DNA from: Limnomonas spitsbergensis
Lineage: Eukaryota; Chlorophyta; Chlorophyceae; Chlamydomonadales
Reading direction: 5' to 3'
Length of the DNA: 64,000 nucleotides
Assembly (NCBI GenBank): GCA_037349105.1
Contig: JAYJMM010000119.1
Coordinates: 5,963,001-6,027,000 of the forward strand
A program made the translations under genes and the position numbers. Below are positions 24,401-34,300 of the stretch, piece after piece (the first letter of the stretch is position 1; each line of letters starts with the position of its first letter). A model generated the notes under the pieces. It was not told where the DNA came from, made no database searches, and was given only the letters and a program-made list of their open reading frames with translations.

Positions 24401-25535
24401 GAATGGGTCTACCTGGGGGCATGGGTATAACTGGAGGGATTGGCCTAACTGGTTATTGTTGCCCGCAGGCGCCTGTTCTCAGCCACGGTGCGAACGGCTG
24501 CATGCTGGTGTGGCCGGACGACGCGCCGCCCATGCTGAAGAAGATTGGAGAGGCCTGCACACATCCGGATCCAGCATCCCGGCCGACGGGCACCGTAGCG
24601 AGCTTGGTGAGTGGCTACTGTAAATGTATTCCCCCCGCAAGATGTTGCTCCTGCTCACTAGGGACCCTGCCCAGGGATTTTGGTTTAGGTTGAGAGTTTA
24701 GGGTTGGGCCAGCCCTATGTATATATATTTTGCTTGGGAATGCAAAGCGCCAGTCATGGTCGAGCATATGAAGGACCGGCTACGCTGCTTTATTGTAGGG
24801 TGAGCCTGTGAGCTTCCCCCCCGCCCCCCAACCAGCCCTTGTCTATCATGATGGCATGGCCACGCTGTTTGGGTCGAAAGCCCTTTTGAGGTGACTAGGT
24901 CAGATTGATTGCCTAGAAATCAACCTCACCTCGTCAGGTTGATTGCCTAGAAACCAACCTCATCTGTATCAATGAACATGTACTGCTGGATCCCTGAACC
25001 TATATTGCTGGAACCCTGGACATGTATTGCTGGATCCCTGAACATGTATTGCTGGATCCCTGAACCTGCATTGCTGGATCCCTGAACATGCATTGCTGGA
25101 TCCCTGAACATGTATTGCTGGATCCCTGAACATGTATTGCTGGATCCCTGAACATGTATTGCTGGATCCCTGAACATGTACTGCTGGTTCCCTGAACATG
25201 TATTGCTGGATCCCTGAACATGTATTGCTGGATCCCTGAACATGTATTGCTGGATCCCTGAACATGTATTGCTGGATCCCTGAACATGTATTGCTGGATC
25301 CCTGAACATGTACTGCTGGTTCCCTGAACATGTACTGCTGGATCCCTGAACATGTATTGCTGGATCCCTGAACATGTACTGCTGGATCCCTGAATATGTA
25401 TTGCTGGATCCCTGAACATGTACTGCTGGATCCTTGGTGCAGAGTGTCATCAAGTTTGAACAGTTTGTCAAGGACAGGACACACTGCCGGAGGGGCCTCA
25501 GTGGCACTGGTATGAGTTCAGGCGCGTTAGCCTAG
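15411..25535 (+). CDS. TKL-like protein kinase, probable pseudokinase (about 12 exons)
   Basis: Exons: 15411-15596, 16718-16788, 17960-18263, 19276-19532, 20377-20731, an optional 15-nt microexon 21113-21127, 21423-21521, 22238-22363, 23217-23370, 23912-24036, 24469-24606, 25443-25535 (stop TAG). Phases match at every junction. Kinase landmarks in order: glycine loop IGQGARGTVYE; VAVK lysine (AAG 16748-16750); HPQVLHTYECSVI; an insert of about 250 residues rich in Ala, Ser and Gln; hinge MEYCDRGNL; catalytic loop IIHGSLKPSNILL; RISDFRFSD; TEYTAPEAAL; GDIWSFGAILYEM; DPASRPTG. The HRD aspartate is serine and DFG is DFR, so phosphotransfer is doubtful although the ATP lysine and APE remain. The catalytic core resembles TKL/Raf-like kinases common in green algae. 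Intron 4 uses a GC donor (CGACAG|GCGAGT at 19533). The start codon is uncertain: ATG at 15447 or an upstream exon. Introns are full of MITEs. Confidence 0.82.
15620..15780 (+). mobile_element. MITE-A copy 4
   Basis: A plus-sense copy starting CGGTGTTTCTTTTTTCGTGA, 23 bp after the donor of kinase exon 1. Flanks CCGCTGTA and CCGCTGCT match at 6/8. The 3' end is worn (GAAAACATT). Confidence 0.78.
15905..16084 (+). mobile_element. MITE-A copy 5 with target duplication
   Basis: A plus-sense 180-bp copy beginning CAGTGTTTCTTTTGGCGTGA. Flanks GTTACGTA (15897-15904) and GTTACATA (16085-16092) match at 7/8. It lies in kinase intron 1. Confidence 0.88.
16606..16656 (+). mobile_element. MITE-A copy 6, 5' fragment
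   Basis: Only the left third is present: CTCAGCTAGCCGTCAGCTAC followed by GGCCTCCGGCCGGAGACCCC. It breaks off before the central region, about 60 bp upstream of the kinase exon 2 acceptor. Confidence 0.7.
17254..17442 (+). mobile_element. MITE-A copy 7
   Basis: A full-length plus-sense copy starting CAGTATTTTTTCGTGACTCA with a well kept GGTCCAGGTTTGGTCCCAAT block. No target duplication is evident. It lies in kinase intron 2. Confidence 0.8.
17531..17721 (-). mobile_element. MITE-A copy 8 between 40-bp flank duplications
   Basis: An inverted full-length copy (CAGTGCTTCTG at left, AGAAACGCTG at right). Its flanks are not a simple 8-bp duplication. About 40 bp starting GGTCAAAGGTCTCTAATTAG (17491-17530) recurs after the element (17722-17760), both ending GTGTTGGCTTT. 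Either insertion occurred inside a tandem repeat, or repair copied the flank. Confidence 0.85.
18316..18505 (+). mobile_element. MITE-A copy 9, subfamily with GATTCAG start
   Basis: This belongs to a recognisable variant group (TATCAGCTACACTCCAGCCT, GGCCCAGGCT) also seen at 20757, 24069, 58524 and 59634. Flanks TGTTGTTC and TGCTGTTC match at 7/8. It starts about 50 bp after the donor of kinase exon 3. Confidence 0.87.
18621..18821 (+). mobile_element. MITE-A copy 10 with duplicated tail
   Basis: A plus-sense copy flanked by GATTTGCT (18613-18620) and GCTTTGCT (18822-18829), 7/8. The last about 40 bp of the element plus about 40 bp of flank are tandemly repeated immediately downstream (to about 18955); both copies read CACTGGCTTTGCTGCTC. 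Confidence 0.85.
19069..19264 (-). mobile_element. MITE-A copy 11 abutting a splice acceptor
   Basis: An inverted copy with a perfect 8-bp target duplication GTTGCTTG at 19061-19068 and 19265-19272. The right duplication is followed by CAG and then kinase exon 4 (19276), so insertion copied the last intron bases before the acceptor. The left duplication plus the element's own initial CAG recreates GTTGCTTGCAG, a second acceptor-like site. Confidence 0.9.
19628..19784 (-). mobile_element. MITE-B copy 4
   Basis: An inverted copy in kinase intron 4 with CAGGGCTGTGCC at left and GGCACAGTACTG at right, containing GCCTTTAAATTACGGTGACT. No target duplication is visible. Confidence 0.75.
19825..20020 (-). 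mobile_element. MITE-A copy 12 next to a minisatellite
   Basis: An inverted copy, CAGTGTTCCTTTATTTGGCT to AAGAAAAGAAACACTG, whose right end touches the first unit of a 22-bp minisatellite at 20021. Left flank CGTGACGG has no match at right, so the right flank may have been replaced by the repeat. Confidence 0.8.
20021..20260. repeat. 22-bp minisatellite, about 11 copies
   Basis: The unit begins TATATGGGACCTGTGTATAC and ends GG. Copies are almost identical, with one G-to-A change near 20225. Because 22 is not a multiple of three, all frames cycle through it and produce the spurious Tyr/Gly-rich reading frames seen on both strands. Confidence 0.95.
20757..20995 (-). mobile_element. MITE-A copy 13, internally duplicated
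   Basis: An inverted GATTCAG-subfamily copy starting 25 bp after the donor of kinase exon 5. Its 3' part, GGCCGTAGGCTGGAGTGTAG with CTGAATNGTAGCTGAATCA, is present twice (about 20887-20933 and 20937-20977). Confidence 0.8.
21147..21300. repeat. Imperfect tandem repeat in kinase intron
   Basis: GGATGGCCAAGCCACTTGCT and GAAAACGACGCTCTGCAGGG recur as GGATAGTCAAACCGCTTGCT and GAAAACGACGCCCTGCAGGG about 93 bp later, with a shorter CGCCCCGCAGGGGCATGAG copy between. A third GGATGGCCAAATTGCTTGC lies at 21365. Confidence 0.8.
21344..21363 (+). repeat. Echo of kinase exon 7 acceptor edge
   Basis: TAGCTTGCCACTGCCCGTCA matches CAGCTTACCACTGCCCGTCA at 21420-21439 (18/20), the acceptor and first codons of the exon at 21423. 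The upstream copy even keeps an AG at the equivalent place. Confidence 0.75.
21872..22067 (-). mobile_element. MITE-A copy 14 with perfect target duplication
   Basis: An inverted copy with worn ends (CCTGTGTTTC, AAACACTT) flanked by CCTGGGAC at 21864-21871 and 22068-22075 (8/8). Several related GGGCCTGGGACCTGTG-like words surround it, so part of the match could be local repetition. Confidence 0.82.
22376..22394 (+). repeat. Echo of kinase exon 8 donor
   Basis: GGAAATTGTGCAGGTGGGT repeats GGAGATTGTGCAGGTGGGT (22351-22369), which spans the 3' end of exon 8 and its donor (GT at 22364), 25 bp downstream. Both donors are intact. Use of the second would add 25 nt and shift the frame. Confidence 0.88.
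22989..23145 (+). mobile_element. MITE-A copy 15, internal deletion
   Basis: A 157-bp copy lacking part of the left half. Flanks CATCTGTC (22981-22988) and CACCTGTC (23146-23153) match at 7/8. It ends GAAAAAGAAACACTG, the consensus right end, 63 bp before the kinase exon 9 acceptor. Confidence 0.87.
23519..23707 (+). mobile_element. MITE-A copy 16 with target duplication
   Basis: A full-length copy flanked by GTTTTGTG (23511-23518) and GTTCTGTG (23708-23715), 7/8. It lies in kinase intron 9. Confidence 0.88.
24069..24282 (+). mobile_element. MITE-A copy 17, tail duplicated
   Basis: A GATTCAG-subfamily copy with ACGTGCGG at 24061-24068 and again at 24284-24291, 8/8 with one extra base at the right. 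The tail GTAACCGGAAAAAGGTGGCG, then ACGTAGCC is partly doubled. It starts 32 bp after the donor of kinase exon 10. Confidence 0.85.
24970..25433. repeat. 22-bp minisatellite ending at an acceptor
   Basis: About 21 copies of a 22-bp unit starting CATGTATTGCTGGATCCCTG run to within about 10 bp of the acceptor of the last kinase exon (AG at 25441-25442). The final unit grades into GGATCCTTGGTGCAG, so part of the acceptor is a repeat variant. The long minus-strand frames here are repeat translation. Confidence 0.95.
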
Positions 25536-25645
25536 TGTGCTGTCAGGAGCATGGATGTCCGACGTGCCCTCCATGGAGCTTGGATGTCCAACAAACCATG
25601 GATGGAGCTTGGATGTCTAGATACCCTTTTTGGATGCTTCATAAT

Positions 25646-25786
25646 GTAAGGGCGACGTGATGAAGTGGGCTGGCCTGAAATCTCATGAATCCGCTGCATG
25701 GTAGGAGAGCCATTGCTGTTTAGTACCGTGCCGTGCCGGTTGTCACCGTAGTGTCGTGTTCATGTGAATGAACATGTCAATAAAAA
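25646..25786 (+). promoter_or_regulatory. Candidate polyadenylation signals for the kinase gene
   Basis: TGTAA, the common green-algal poly(A) word, occurs at 25646-25650 and an AATAAA at about 25780, 110 and 245 bp after the stop. Both are short motifs and only position supports them. Confidence 0.35.
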
Positions 25787-26235
25787 AACGTCAGCAGGCC
25801 TGCTTAAGAAGTTTTGAATTGATGTGTATCTGCCTCTCTCTCGTGTCGTGCAGTCATGCTGCTCTCCTTTTCATGCCGAATGGATAACATTCACACCACA
25901 CCTGGCTCGGTCCATATTAACCCCAGCCTAAGGAGTGTTACCTACATGTCTCTTGCTGTATGTCACGTTGCAGCATTCTTTTTTTATTTTCGAACGGTCT
26001 CAGTCCACGCCGCTCACCCCGAGGTTCTCCTTAATGAATGTGTAGGAGCTAGCAGGCACTTTATGTGTGCGGGGTTCCCCCTTTTCCTTTTTTCCCTACC
26101 CCTATTAGTTAGGCGCCCACGCAGCTGAGCCTTTTTGAGTAGGGCCCATAGCTTAAACGTCATCGACTTTATGTGTGCGGCGTTCGGATTTTAGTTTGTG
26201 TCACAGGCTTGTCGGAGCCCCTAGAAGGGTTGTGG

Positions 26236-26390
26236 CAGTGCCGTGCCCATTACAGTCTTGACGTTAGCTGAATTACGTATCCCACTTTCAGTCACAGTGA
26301 TTTCAAGGCAAGTTCAGTTACTTTTTACCAGTAATGGACCCCGTAATTACTTTCACGGTTTCTGAATTACGGCGCAATTGCGCATCACTG
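26236..26390 (+). mobile_element. MITE-B copy 5
   Basis: A 155-bp copy with CAGTGCCGTGCCCATT at left and AATTGCGCATCACTG at right. Flanks GGTTGTGG and GTTGTTGG match at 6/8. Confidence 0.82.
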
Positions 26391-27189
26391 GTTGTTGGCG
26401 TGGGCATAGGGCCTGCAGACCCCTGTGGGCTTTTCATGCTGGATTGGGAGGAGGCAATGTCTGATCTCGACTCGTCAACCACGCTGCAGATTGTCCTAGT
26501 AGTTGTTTTCCCTGATGTTGATTGCCCTTGTGATCAGCCATTGACTGATCGAGGCAGGGTGCATGGATGTCGTTTGAATTCCTGTGTGTAGCTTGATTGG
26601 TAGAGCGGCTAGTCTCCATTTGTTTCCTTGGGGTACGTTTGAAGGTAGCGGAAGTCGTGCCAGTTAGAAAGAACCAATGTGAGGCTGCACGCACGTGAGA
26701 CGATCGATTTTCTGTAGAAGCCGGAACACCCGTGGACTTTTTAAATTTGAGACCAACACCATCTTTTCGGGTCAAATACCTGGTGCAGACAATATGATTA
26801 AATCTGCTTTCCTGATGTTTTGCTTTTGAATCACTATATGAAGGGAACGTGTATGGCTGCAATCGCTTGTGCAGCACCGTCACTGATTTAGTGATATTGC
26901 AGAGTAATGGACTGCAGATTTTTAAGCTACCGATGTAATTTGAACCCGCCTCTCTGTTATTTTTGAGAATGACAGTGGCCCTAGTGTCTGCATGTCCCGG
27001 GCCGCGGCCAAATCTACATATATATATATATGCGTTTAGTGAGAATCTGACAGTACATAGCCAGCCGAGATGTCATGTGCTTAAAAAGGCAGTCGTTGGG
27101 GGGTGAATTGCGCACATTCTGATGAATTCCAGCGAAGCATCACCTTGCACACCTTGTGATGCAGATTTCAGCACACCAGATCGATGACT

Positions 27190-27345
27190 AAGTCAATGAC
27201 ATTACACCACTGGGCAATGCTGCAAAGGCTTGGCCGCAAGGGCGCACAACTGTCTGGGCGGGGAAAAGAAAGTAAAGGCTAGAAGAGAAATAAAGGGAAC
27301 CGACGATATCCAAGTGCGGAAAGTATAACAGCAAACTAGAAACAT
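27190..27345 (+). repeat. Dispersed repeat C, copy 2
   Basis: This contains GTCAATGACATTACACCACT, then GGGCAATGCTGCAAAGGCTT, an A/G-rich block and ATATCCAAGTGCGG. It shares the word order with 12600-12790 and 50995-51125. Confidence 0.6.
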
Positions 27346-28077
27346 ATCAGAGGCCCCAGAATACGAGGTGCACGGTATTTGTTCATCGCCAGGACTGCCT
27401 GTTCCTTGCCCTCAATTCCTCATACCAGTCGAAGGAAGAATTACCCAGATACTGTAAAACGCCTTAGGGGCCGCGCACCCCCAAAAGTTTAATTTATTTT
27501 TTCGTCGCGCAGCCAAAAAGAAGTTTAAAAAGGGACGCGCTACAGCGAAATTGAAGTTAAGTTTAACGCCGCAGCATCGCGCATCACTGAGAATAATTTA
27601 AATTTCCGTCCCCGCAGCACTTCCGGCTTGTACAGTCAAACTCAGTTAAAACTTCGTCTGATGCTAGCAAGCATAAGGCCAGCGTACCGTAGTAGTCATG
27701 CTCCTCCGCCGCCGGGCGCGCGTTTTTACATTTGCTGTTTTTAATTCATACCGCGCACCCCCCAAATAATTTATTGGGCATCTGACTGACTCGCCGCGCA
27801 GCGGCGATTTTTCAATTATTATAAGCGCGAACCCATGCTCGCGCAACCCAATAATTAATTAATTTTGAGCCAAGTCAAAGGCATTCTAAGGTAAGCAGTA
27901 AATTTGTGCACCTCGATGCCTTAACTTACATTTTAAATATAGCACGTCCTGGACACCCCAGATAGGAACTGTATCTTGGCACGCTTGTTCCAATGGTTCC
28001 AAGAGGGCATGGTTGATTGGTCATTGTTCAACACTCAACAGCTGATGGGGTAGAGGTCACAGCGCAAGCCAGCATGG

Positions 28078-28231
28078 GCAATAATGCATTTGCGCCGTTA
28101 TTCAGAATCCGTGTAAGTAAGTCCAGTCCCTAACTGGCAAAAGTAGCTGAATTTGCCTTCAAATAATGGTGACTGAAACTCAGCTTCGTTATTCAGCCAC
28201 CGCAAGGACCGCAATCGGCACAAGCCAGTAT
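28078..28231 (-). mobile_element. MITE-B copy 6
   Basis: An inverted, worn copy containing GCCGTTATTCAGAATCCGTG and TTCAGCCACCGCAAGGACCG. The outer few bases are altered at both ends. Confidence 0.7.
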
Positions 28232-28247
28232 TGTCAAGAAGTTTAGA

Positions 28248-28319
28248 ACAGTGCATTCCCACTAAGCCCTGCTGAACGCTCGGCCACGTGGGGCTGGTAG
28301 GGAATGACTAGGGCCATGG
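28248..28319. repeat. Short repeat shared with 51138-51200
   Basis: CAGTGCATTCCCACTAAGCC with GCTCGGCCACGTGGGGCTGG resembles CAGTGCTTACTCGCTGGGCC with GCTCGGCCGCCCGTGGGGCT at 51138. It lies directly beyond the RPE stop codon and is possibly a fragment of repeat C. Confidence 0.5.
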
Positions 28320-31300
28320 TCAAGCAGTCGTGAGCGTCGCTGCCTTGTCCACTGCCCTTCTGAGCACCTTCATGGCTGCCCCCGGGTCTGCCGCACCGAG
28401 GATTGCGGTCCCCGCAACAAGTACATTGGCCCCGCACGCGGCCGCTTTGACCACAGTCTGCGCATCCACACCTCCATCAACCTGCGACGGGAGGGTTGGA
28501 TTGTCCTCAGCTCAATGGGGTTGGCGGAAGATAGTTCAAAATAGTCTGCCGTCGTCATATCAGGCTTCGCCAGCCCAAGCAGGGAGGATGGCAAATCAGT
28601 ACCGCAGACATTCTCTGCCTTCGCCTTGAAGAAATTTATTATAGATTTTTTTACCGCGGGCGAGGGGGGGGCAAAAAAAGACCCCATGTCCCCCCCCCAA
28701 AACGAGCACCCAAGCCTACCACCCACCCACCCCCCGCCTCCGGAACCCATTGCAATTCAAATATCTCAGTCAAGTCTAATTCAAAATTACAGGGCATGTA
28801 AGGGGTGGTTTTTATCAGCTCGTCTAGGCGCTTATACTGGTATATTTCAAGTTGTTAGGTGATGACCATTCATGCCAACAGGACATTTTGTTTCTGGGCT
28901 CAGCCAGGCTACTGAGTACCGACCTATGCTCGCTAGCGATCACAATTGATACCAACAGTCAATTTGGGTACTGAGCTCAGCCAAGCTATTGACTACCGAC
29001 TAATTCCAGCTAGCGATCACATGTTTCCAGAAGGCAAATGGCCTGGATGGCGGTGGCAATGCGATGGCATCAGCCTTCATCTTGGCCATGAGCTCCCTCA
29101 CTGCCTTCTTCCTCTCCCTCAGCGGGACCTCTTTGCCCACTACTCCCTCTAATTCCCCCACCGTCACCGCGTACCTTGCCACATCTGCCTCCGCCAGCTG
29201 GGGTTGCAGCAGGGGTAGCTAGGGGTGGAACGGGAGCAAACCCGAGCGTTCTCTGCCGCTTCAAATTGCGTGGTATCGCGGAAGCTACCATGCACTCCCT
29301 CCCAATCTGGTGGTGTCTGACGTTTGCAGGGTCAGCGGATTTGAGGACCTTGCCACAACGACTACAAGTGATGGGTTCATTCATGATCCACCAGACCAAC
29401 ACTATCATGCACTGCGTATAATACAGCTCTTTCTTAGGCTGACTCAGCTGGTTTCGGGGTGTGTCCAATGGGGCCAAACCCTCAGTGAGGGGGAGCATGG
29501 GGTCATGTAGTAATTCAAGCAACATTTTAGGATGTAAATGGACTCATGTTGGCAAGAAGAACACAGAGCTGCCGCTGCCAGCCTCAACATACCTCCTAGA
29601 AGAAAAACGAAATTGATTTCTTTTTTTAGGGATCTCCTTTATGGGAGACTGTAAAAAAAATGTGCCTAGAAAAAAAAGTGACTAAATAAAATGGGGATCT
29701 TTGCCACCTGGAGGGTTAATTTTTTGAAGGGTGGAAGTTGATTATGGCAGGCCTTGATTCCTATTGGCATTCATTGTTTTTGGTGCAGTCTGGGCCCTCG
29801 CCATGAACACCTTTGCTGTGATCGGAGGAGTTAAGCACACCAGAGGTGGTGTAATTCTTTGGAAACTGCCGGGCTCCTTGGCAGCAGTTGGAAGCAAGAC
29901 CTTCCTGTCCCTGTCCCCCTGACACTCTAGTTGTAGCAGTAGCCTCCCCTTTGTGGGGCGCACGGGTTGCTTTTGCAAAGGCTTGGAGCGGTGGTCTGGA
30001 GAGGTGAAGGGCAGACAACGCTGGAATGTTGGAAGCTTCAGGATGCAGAGGATGAACCATGCATGCAATACCGCCATGTGCACAGCACCCCAGTGATCGG
30101 TTTAGAGGTAGGCTGAATTTACCTTGATCGGGCCAGCGCACATGATGCATGTGTGTGGATTTGACTGTATGGGTTTTGCCTGAAGGATGGAATTTGTGGT
30201 AGTCTGATGGAGTGCACAGCACCCGGGCCATTGCCTAGTCGAGGTTGCAGGTGTGTGTGCACTGTGCAGGCGAGGCGTCAGGCACGCATGGTGTCAGGCA
30301 GTAGGGTGTCAGGCAGGGCGGGCGTCAGGCAGGAGGTTGGGAAGGTATGGGATGGTGAGGCTGATGAAACATGGATGTTTGAAAGATGGACTGACCTGAT
30401 GTGCAATGTGCGATGGGTAGGACCTGGTATGATAGGACAGGTGCTGTTAGGAAATTGGGTAAGCATGCTTTGGCTGACACCATGTTGTACGGCTTAATTG
30501 GCCCGGCTTAGATAGATGTATATGATATTGATTTGGCAGCAGGTATGTATGCGGGCTTTGAAGAACTGTAATGTGAGGCCATGAAGTTGTAGGTCTGTAA
30601 GGACGCTGCAGAATTTGGCGGGACGCTTGTTCTTGTGAGGAAGGATTGTACAGTGTTATATGTTAAGGTCCGCATTGCAAGTGAGGTGTTGTGGCTGCCG
30701 AAAGCCTGAAGGTTGAAAGTGGATGTGTCACATAAGGGATGGGCTGAACATGGTTGTAGAGCCTAAAACCTGATTGGCCCTTGTGTAATGGTGTAATGTC
30801 AGGCCTAACAGTTCTGGCACTGCAAGGAGGCACCGTCGCCTTCCTTGCCGTGGTCCTTTTCATCATGACCTCTTCATAACTGTCCTTGCAGTGCCGACGC
30901 TTCAACCAGGCGTGCATGGCCTCGTTCACCTTCAATACCGACAGTATGTTCTCCACGGCAGCTGACACACGTGCTGGCAGCATAAGTAGTCGACTGCACA
31001 ACCTCCCGCTCGTGTGTGTCCTCGTTCCATGTCAGACCCTGCGCATGCCGGTGGTGCGCTAATGCAGACTTTTTTTTAAAAGACATGACATCATGACTGT
31101 CTAGGTCGCTCATACGTTGCCTCACTTACCGACACATAGGCATACTGGGACACAACAGTCTTCACATCGTGCTCCCCCTTTTGCCTCGTCTGCTCCTCGA
31201 ACTGTCACGGATGCTGAGTAATGATGTTGGTGTTCAAGGCGAGCGCCTGCACATCGCACTCCATATCACACACCGCGAAAGCGGGTCCATGCAGCCTCAC

Positions 31301-34300
31301 CCTGCCGATATGTGCTGGCAAGCAAAATGGTTGTTTCTTGGACAGTCGGGGATGACAGCAGGGCCCGGCTACGCCCGCCTTAGCGCATCGGTTCACATCC
31401 TTTATTAAGTTTTGGCACGCTGACTTGCCAACGCCGAATTCATCGCAGATATCCTGGTAGCTCTCGCCTTGAAACACATACGGGTATCCCATGTTGCACC
31501 GGTAAAGGAGCGGGAACCGTAGCATCGGAGGGTGCATGATTGTTTTCCCTGCTTTCCTTCGGTGTCAGCCCGGTGTGCCTGACACCGCTGCGCTTCCTAC
31601 CGGGCGAAAACGAAGGGGATGCTTCCACTTCCGAAGCATCACACCTTGACGATACCGGTCACACCTGTCGACAGTTGCAACCCGCACCCCTCGTCGTACT
31701 GAGCGTGTTGTTTGCCTCCTTTATGCTGTTCCTGCAACATCTTCCTATGTGTCATATGCAATATACCACCTTCCAGTGCCCTACACACAGCACCTGCTTA
31801 GTCATGTCATTCGTACATTCCACTGCACTATATAATCCACACGCTATAAGGATGGGTACTTTTAAGCCTTCACATAACACGATGGTGGTGAGTCTTTTCC
31901 TTGCGATATCCTTCGTTCTCGCCTCCTTCCTTCCTCCCACTATGTTCCTGTCTGTCTTATTCTTCTGTCTGAGCACATTTCGCGCTTTCTTACGGCTGCT
32001 GTCCCGCGTGGCTTCCATGGTCTTCTACAATTGCCGCTTGCGTTTGCAGAAAGGCTTATATATTCGCCATGAACACCCCACCCAAGGCTGACGCCGGGGC
32101 CAAGTCCACTAGGCTAAACAGGCGTTGCTCAAGCGTATAAGCCAGGGACGGGTTCACACGTAAGTTGACCGTGTTCGTTTGCGTTCATCACTTGCCTTAT
32201 ATGTTTCAATCACCGACACTCTGCCTTCCTTAATCATGCTTCTCTACATATGCCTCACGCTATCTATGCTCGTACTGCAGGGCAAAGCCCTCCGGCAACG
32301 CCGCTCGCGCCAAGTCGTATCTGCAGATCACGTTCGGCTGCACTTTCGGAAACAAAACACCAGAACAAGTGGAGGCCATGTCGTCCGACGCATTCTCCTG
32401 TCACGTGAAGGAAACATGGCCTGCCTACGTCTCGGAGTGCCAAACGAAACACGGAAACAATGCGAAGGGCTACCCCCGCAAGCCCGCGAGCAATACGTTT
32501 GTAACATGCATATTTTCCCTCCACTGCCATCCGTCAATGTTCCATGCTTCCCTTTTAACGTCTCATTTGAACACATCCCGTTTGGGTCGCACCATTGACA
32601 TGCAGCCTTACCTACCGTATTTGTCCACACACTTGGTCATAGTCCTCCATAAACAATACCTCTGCCTCATGGACCTCATTCCTTCCTGTCCATGCCCTCA
32701 GTCCTGCTCGCCAAGTTCATGCGTTACCTTGGCAACACAACGCCCGAGGGTGACTGGGATTGTTACGACGAGCAATTTGCCGCCTATCGCGGTGAGCTAC
32801 AGTTACCTCCTCGCTTGACACCCCGCATACCTGCCACACCCTGCCTCACACCCTGCCTACCTGCCTGACACCCTGCCAACCACAACTTGCCGGTCACCCT
32901 GCCTGCTTGCCTGTCACCTTCACACACTGACACCTTGCCTACCTACCACCGTGTCTGCCTGCCACAGCATGCCACACATACAAGTGCAGTGCAAATTCAT
33001 GACTGACACCTCCCTTGCACATCCACCCAACATTGTCACACCCCTGGCACTTACCACTGATTCCACACCCCAACAGACATATGCAAGTGGGACGGCCCGC
33101 GCCTTGACGAGGCGATGACCCTGGTGCTCTGCCACGGGTACGAGGCATACATGATTGTGAAGAGTACCAAGAAGGACGCCGACGAGCTCCTCAAAATGCA
33201 CGCTGACAAGGGGAACGGTAAGATGACATTCAAACCAAACGTTACATACCTGCAATGCTCGAGCAAAAAATACAACCTTCCCCTTCATTCAATTATACCT
33301 TACATATGCCAATGTCGTTCATGCAAAATGGTAACCTCGAATCTCTATTCCACTCATTATGACCATGCGCCATGCCTACTCAGGTGACCAGGACGAGCGC
33401 CGCCTGTACCTCGTGCCATTTGTCCTTCACAATGACATGGACGAGAACGGCGCTAACGGCTCCGGAGAGTCACAGTGACTATCTGTCTACGTCATGACCT
33501 GCCTGCCAACTCAAAAGCAATACGTCGGACAGTCAACCAACGTGAGATCGCGCTTCCTGCAGCACATGCGGCCCTCGACGTGCCCTCGCAAAATGCGGGC
33601 CGACCTGGCTTCATTCGGTTCTGAGTTGTTCTCCTTCCAAGTGCTAGCCCAGACTAGGAGCACGCACGTCGAGGACAACTCAGAACCGAATGAAGCCAGG
33701 TCGGCCCGCATTTTGCGAGGGCACGTCGAGGGCCGCATGTGCAGCAGGAAGCGCGATCTCACGTTGGTTGCATTGACTGTCCGACGTAATGCTTTTGAGT
33801 TGGCAGGCAGGTCATGACGTAGACAGATAGTCACTGTGACTCTCCGGGGCCGTTAGCGCCGTTCTCGTCCATGTCATTGTGAAGGACAAATGGCACGAGG
33901 TACAGGCGGCGCTCGTCCTGGTCACCTGAGTAGGCATGGCGCATGGTCATAATGAGTGGAATAGAGATTCGAGGTTACCATTTTGCATGAACGACATTGG
34001 CATATGTAAGGTATAATTGAATGAAGGGGAAGGTTGTATTTTTTTGCTCGAGCATTGCAGGTATGTAACGTTTGGTTTGAATGTCATCTTACCGTTCCCC
34101 TTGTCAGCGTGCATTTTAAGGAGCTCGTCGGCGTCCTTCTTGGTATTGTTCACTTTCATGTATGCCTCGTACCCGTGGCAGAGCACCAGGGTCATCGCCT
34201 CGTCAAGGCGCGGGCCGTCCCACTTGCATATGTCTGTTGGGGTGTGGAATCAGTGGTAAGTGCCAGGGGTGTGACAGTGTTGGGTGGATGTGCAAGGGAG

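Larger units (their letters stand above)
25787..28077. other. Convergent intergenic region, no recognised gene
   Basis: This lies between the 3' ends of the kinase (+) and RPE (-) genes. It holds MITE-B at 26236, repeat C at 27190, a short TA run near 27017 and an AT-rich block with CGCGCA words (27480-27860). Short open frames show no domain. Confidence 0.6.
29618..33655 (+). repeat. Left arm (L) of the composite element
   Basis: Reading from the outer end: open frame C (minus strand), gene B (HTH protein, minus strand), a divergent spacer, then gene A with the GIY-YIG segment (plus strand) up to the palindrome centre. Compared with the right arm, L has about 570 extra bases at 30246-30817. 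Confidence 0.8.

Noticed and set aside
24970..25433. Possible CRISPR-like array
   Set aside because: Units are contiguous with no unique spacers, and the DNA is eukaryotic.
24947..25507. Several minus-strand frames of 140-190 codons
   Set aside because: All are frame translations of the 22-bp minisatellite next to the last kinase exon.
31540..32091. Hydrophobic open frame resembling a membrane protein (also at 47348-47950)
   Set aside because: Ser/Leu/Phe-rich translation of pyrimidine-rich DNA in the divergent spacer between genes A and B; more likely promoter or intron sequence, although it is open in two copies.
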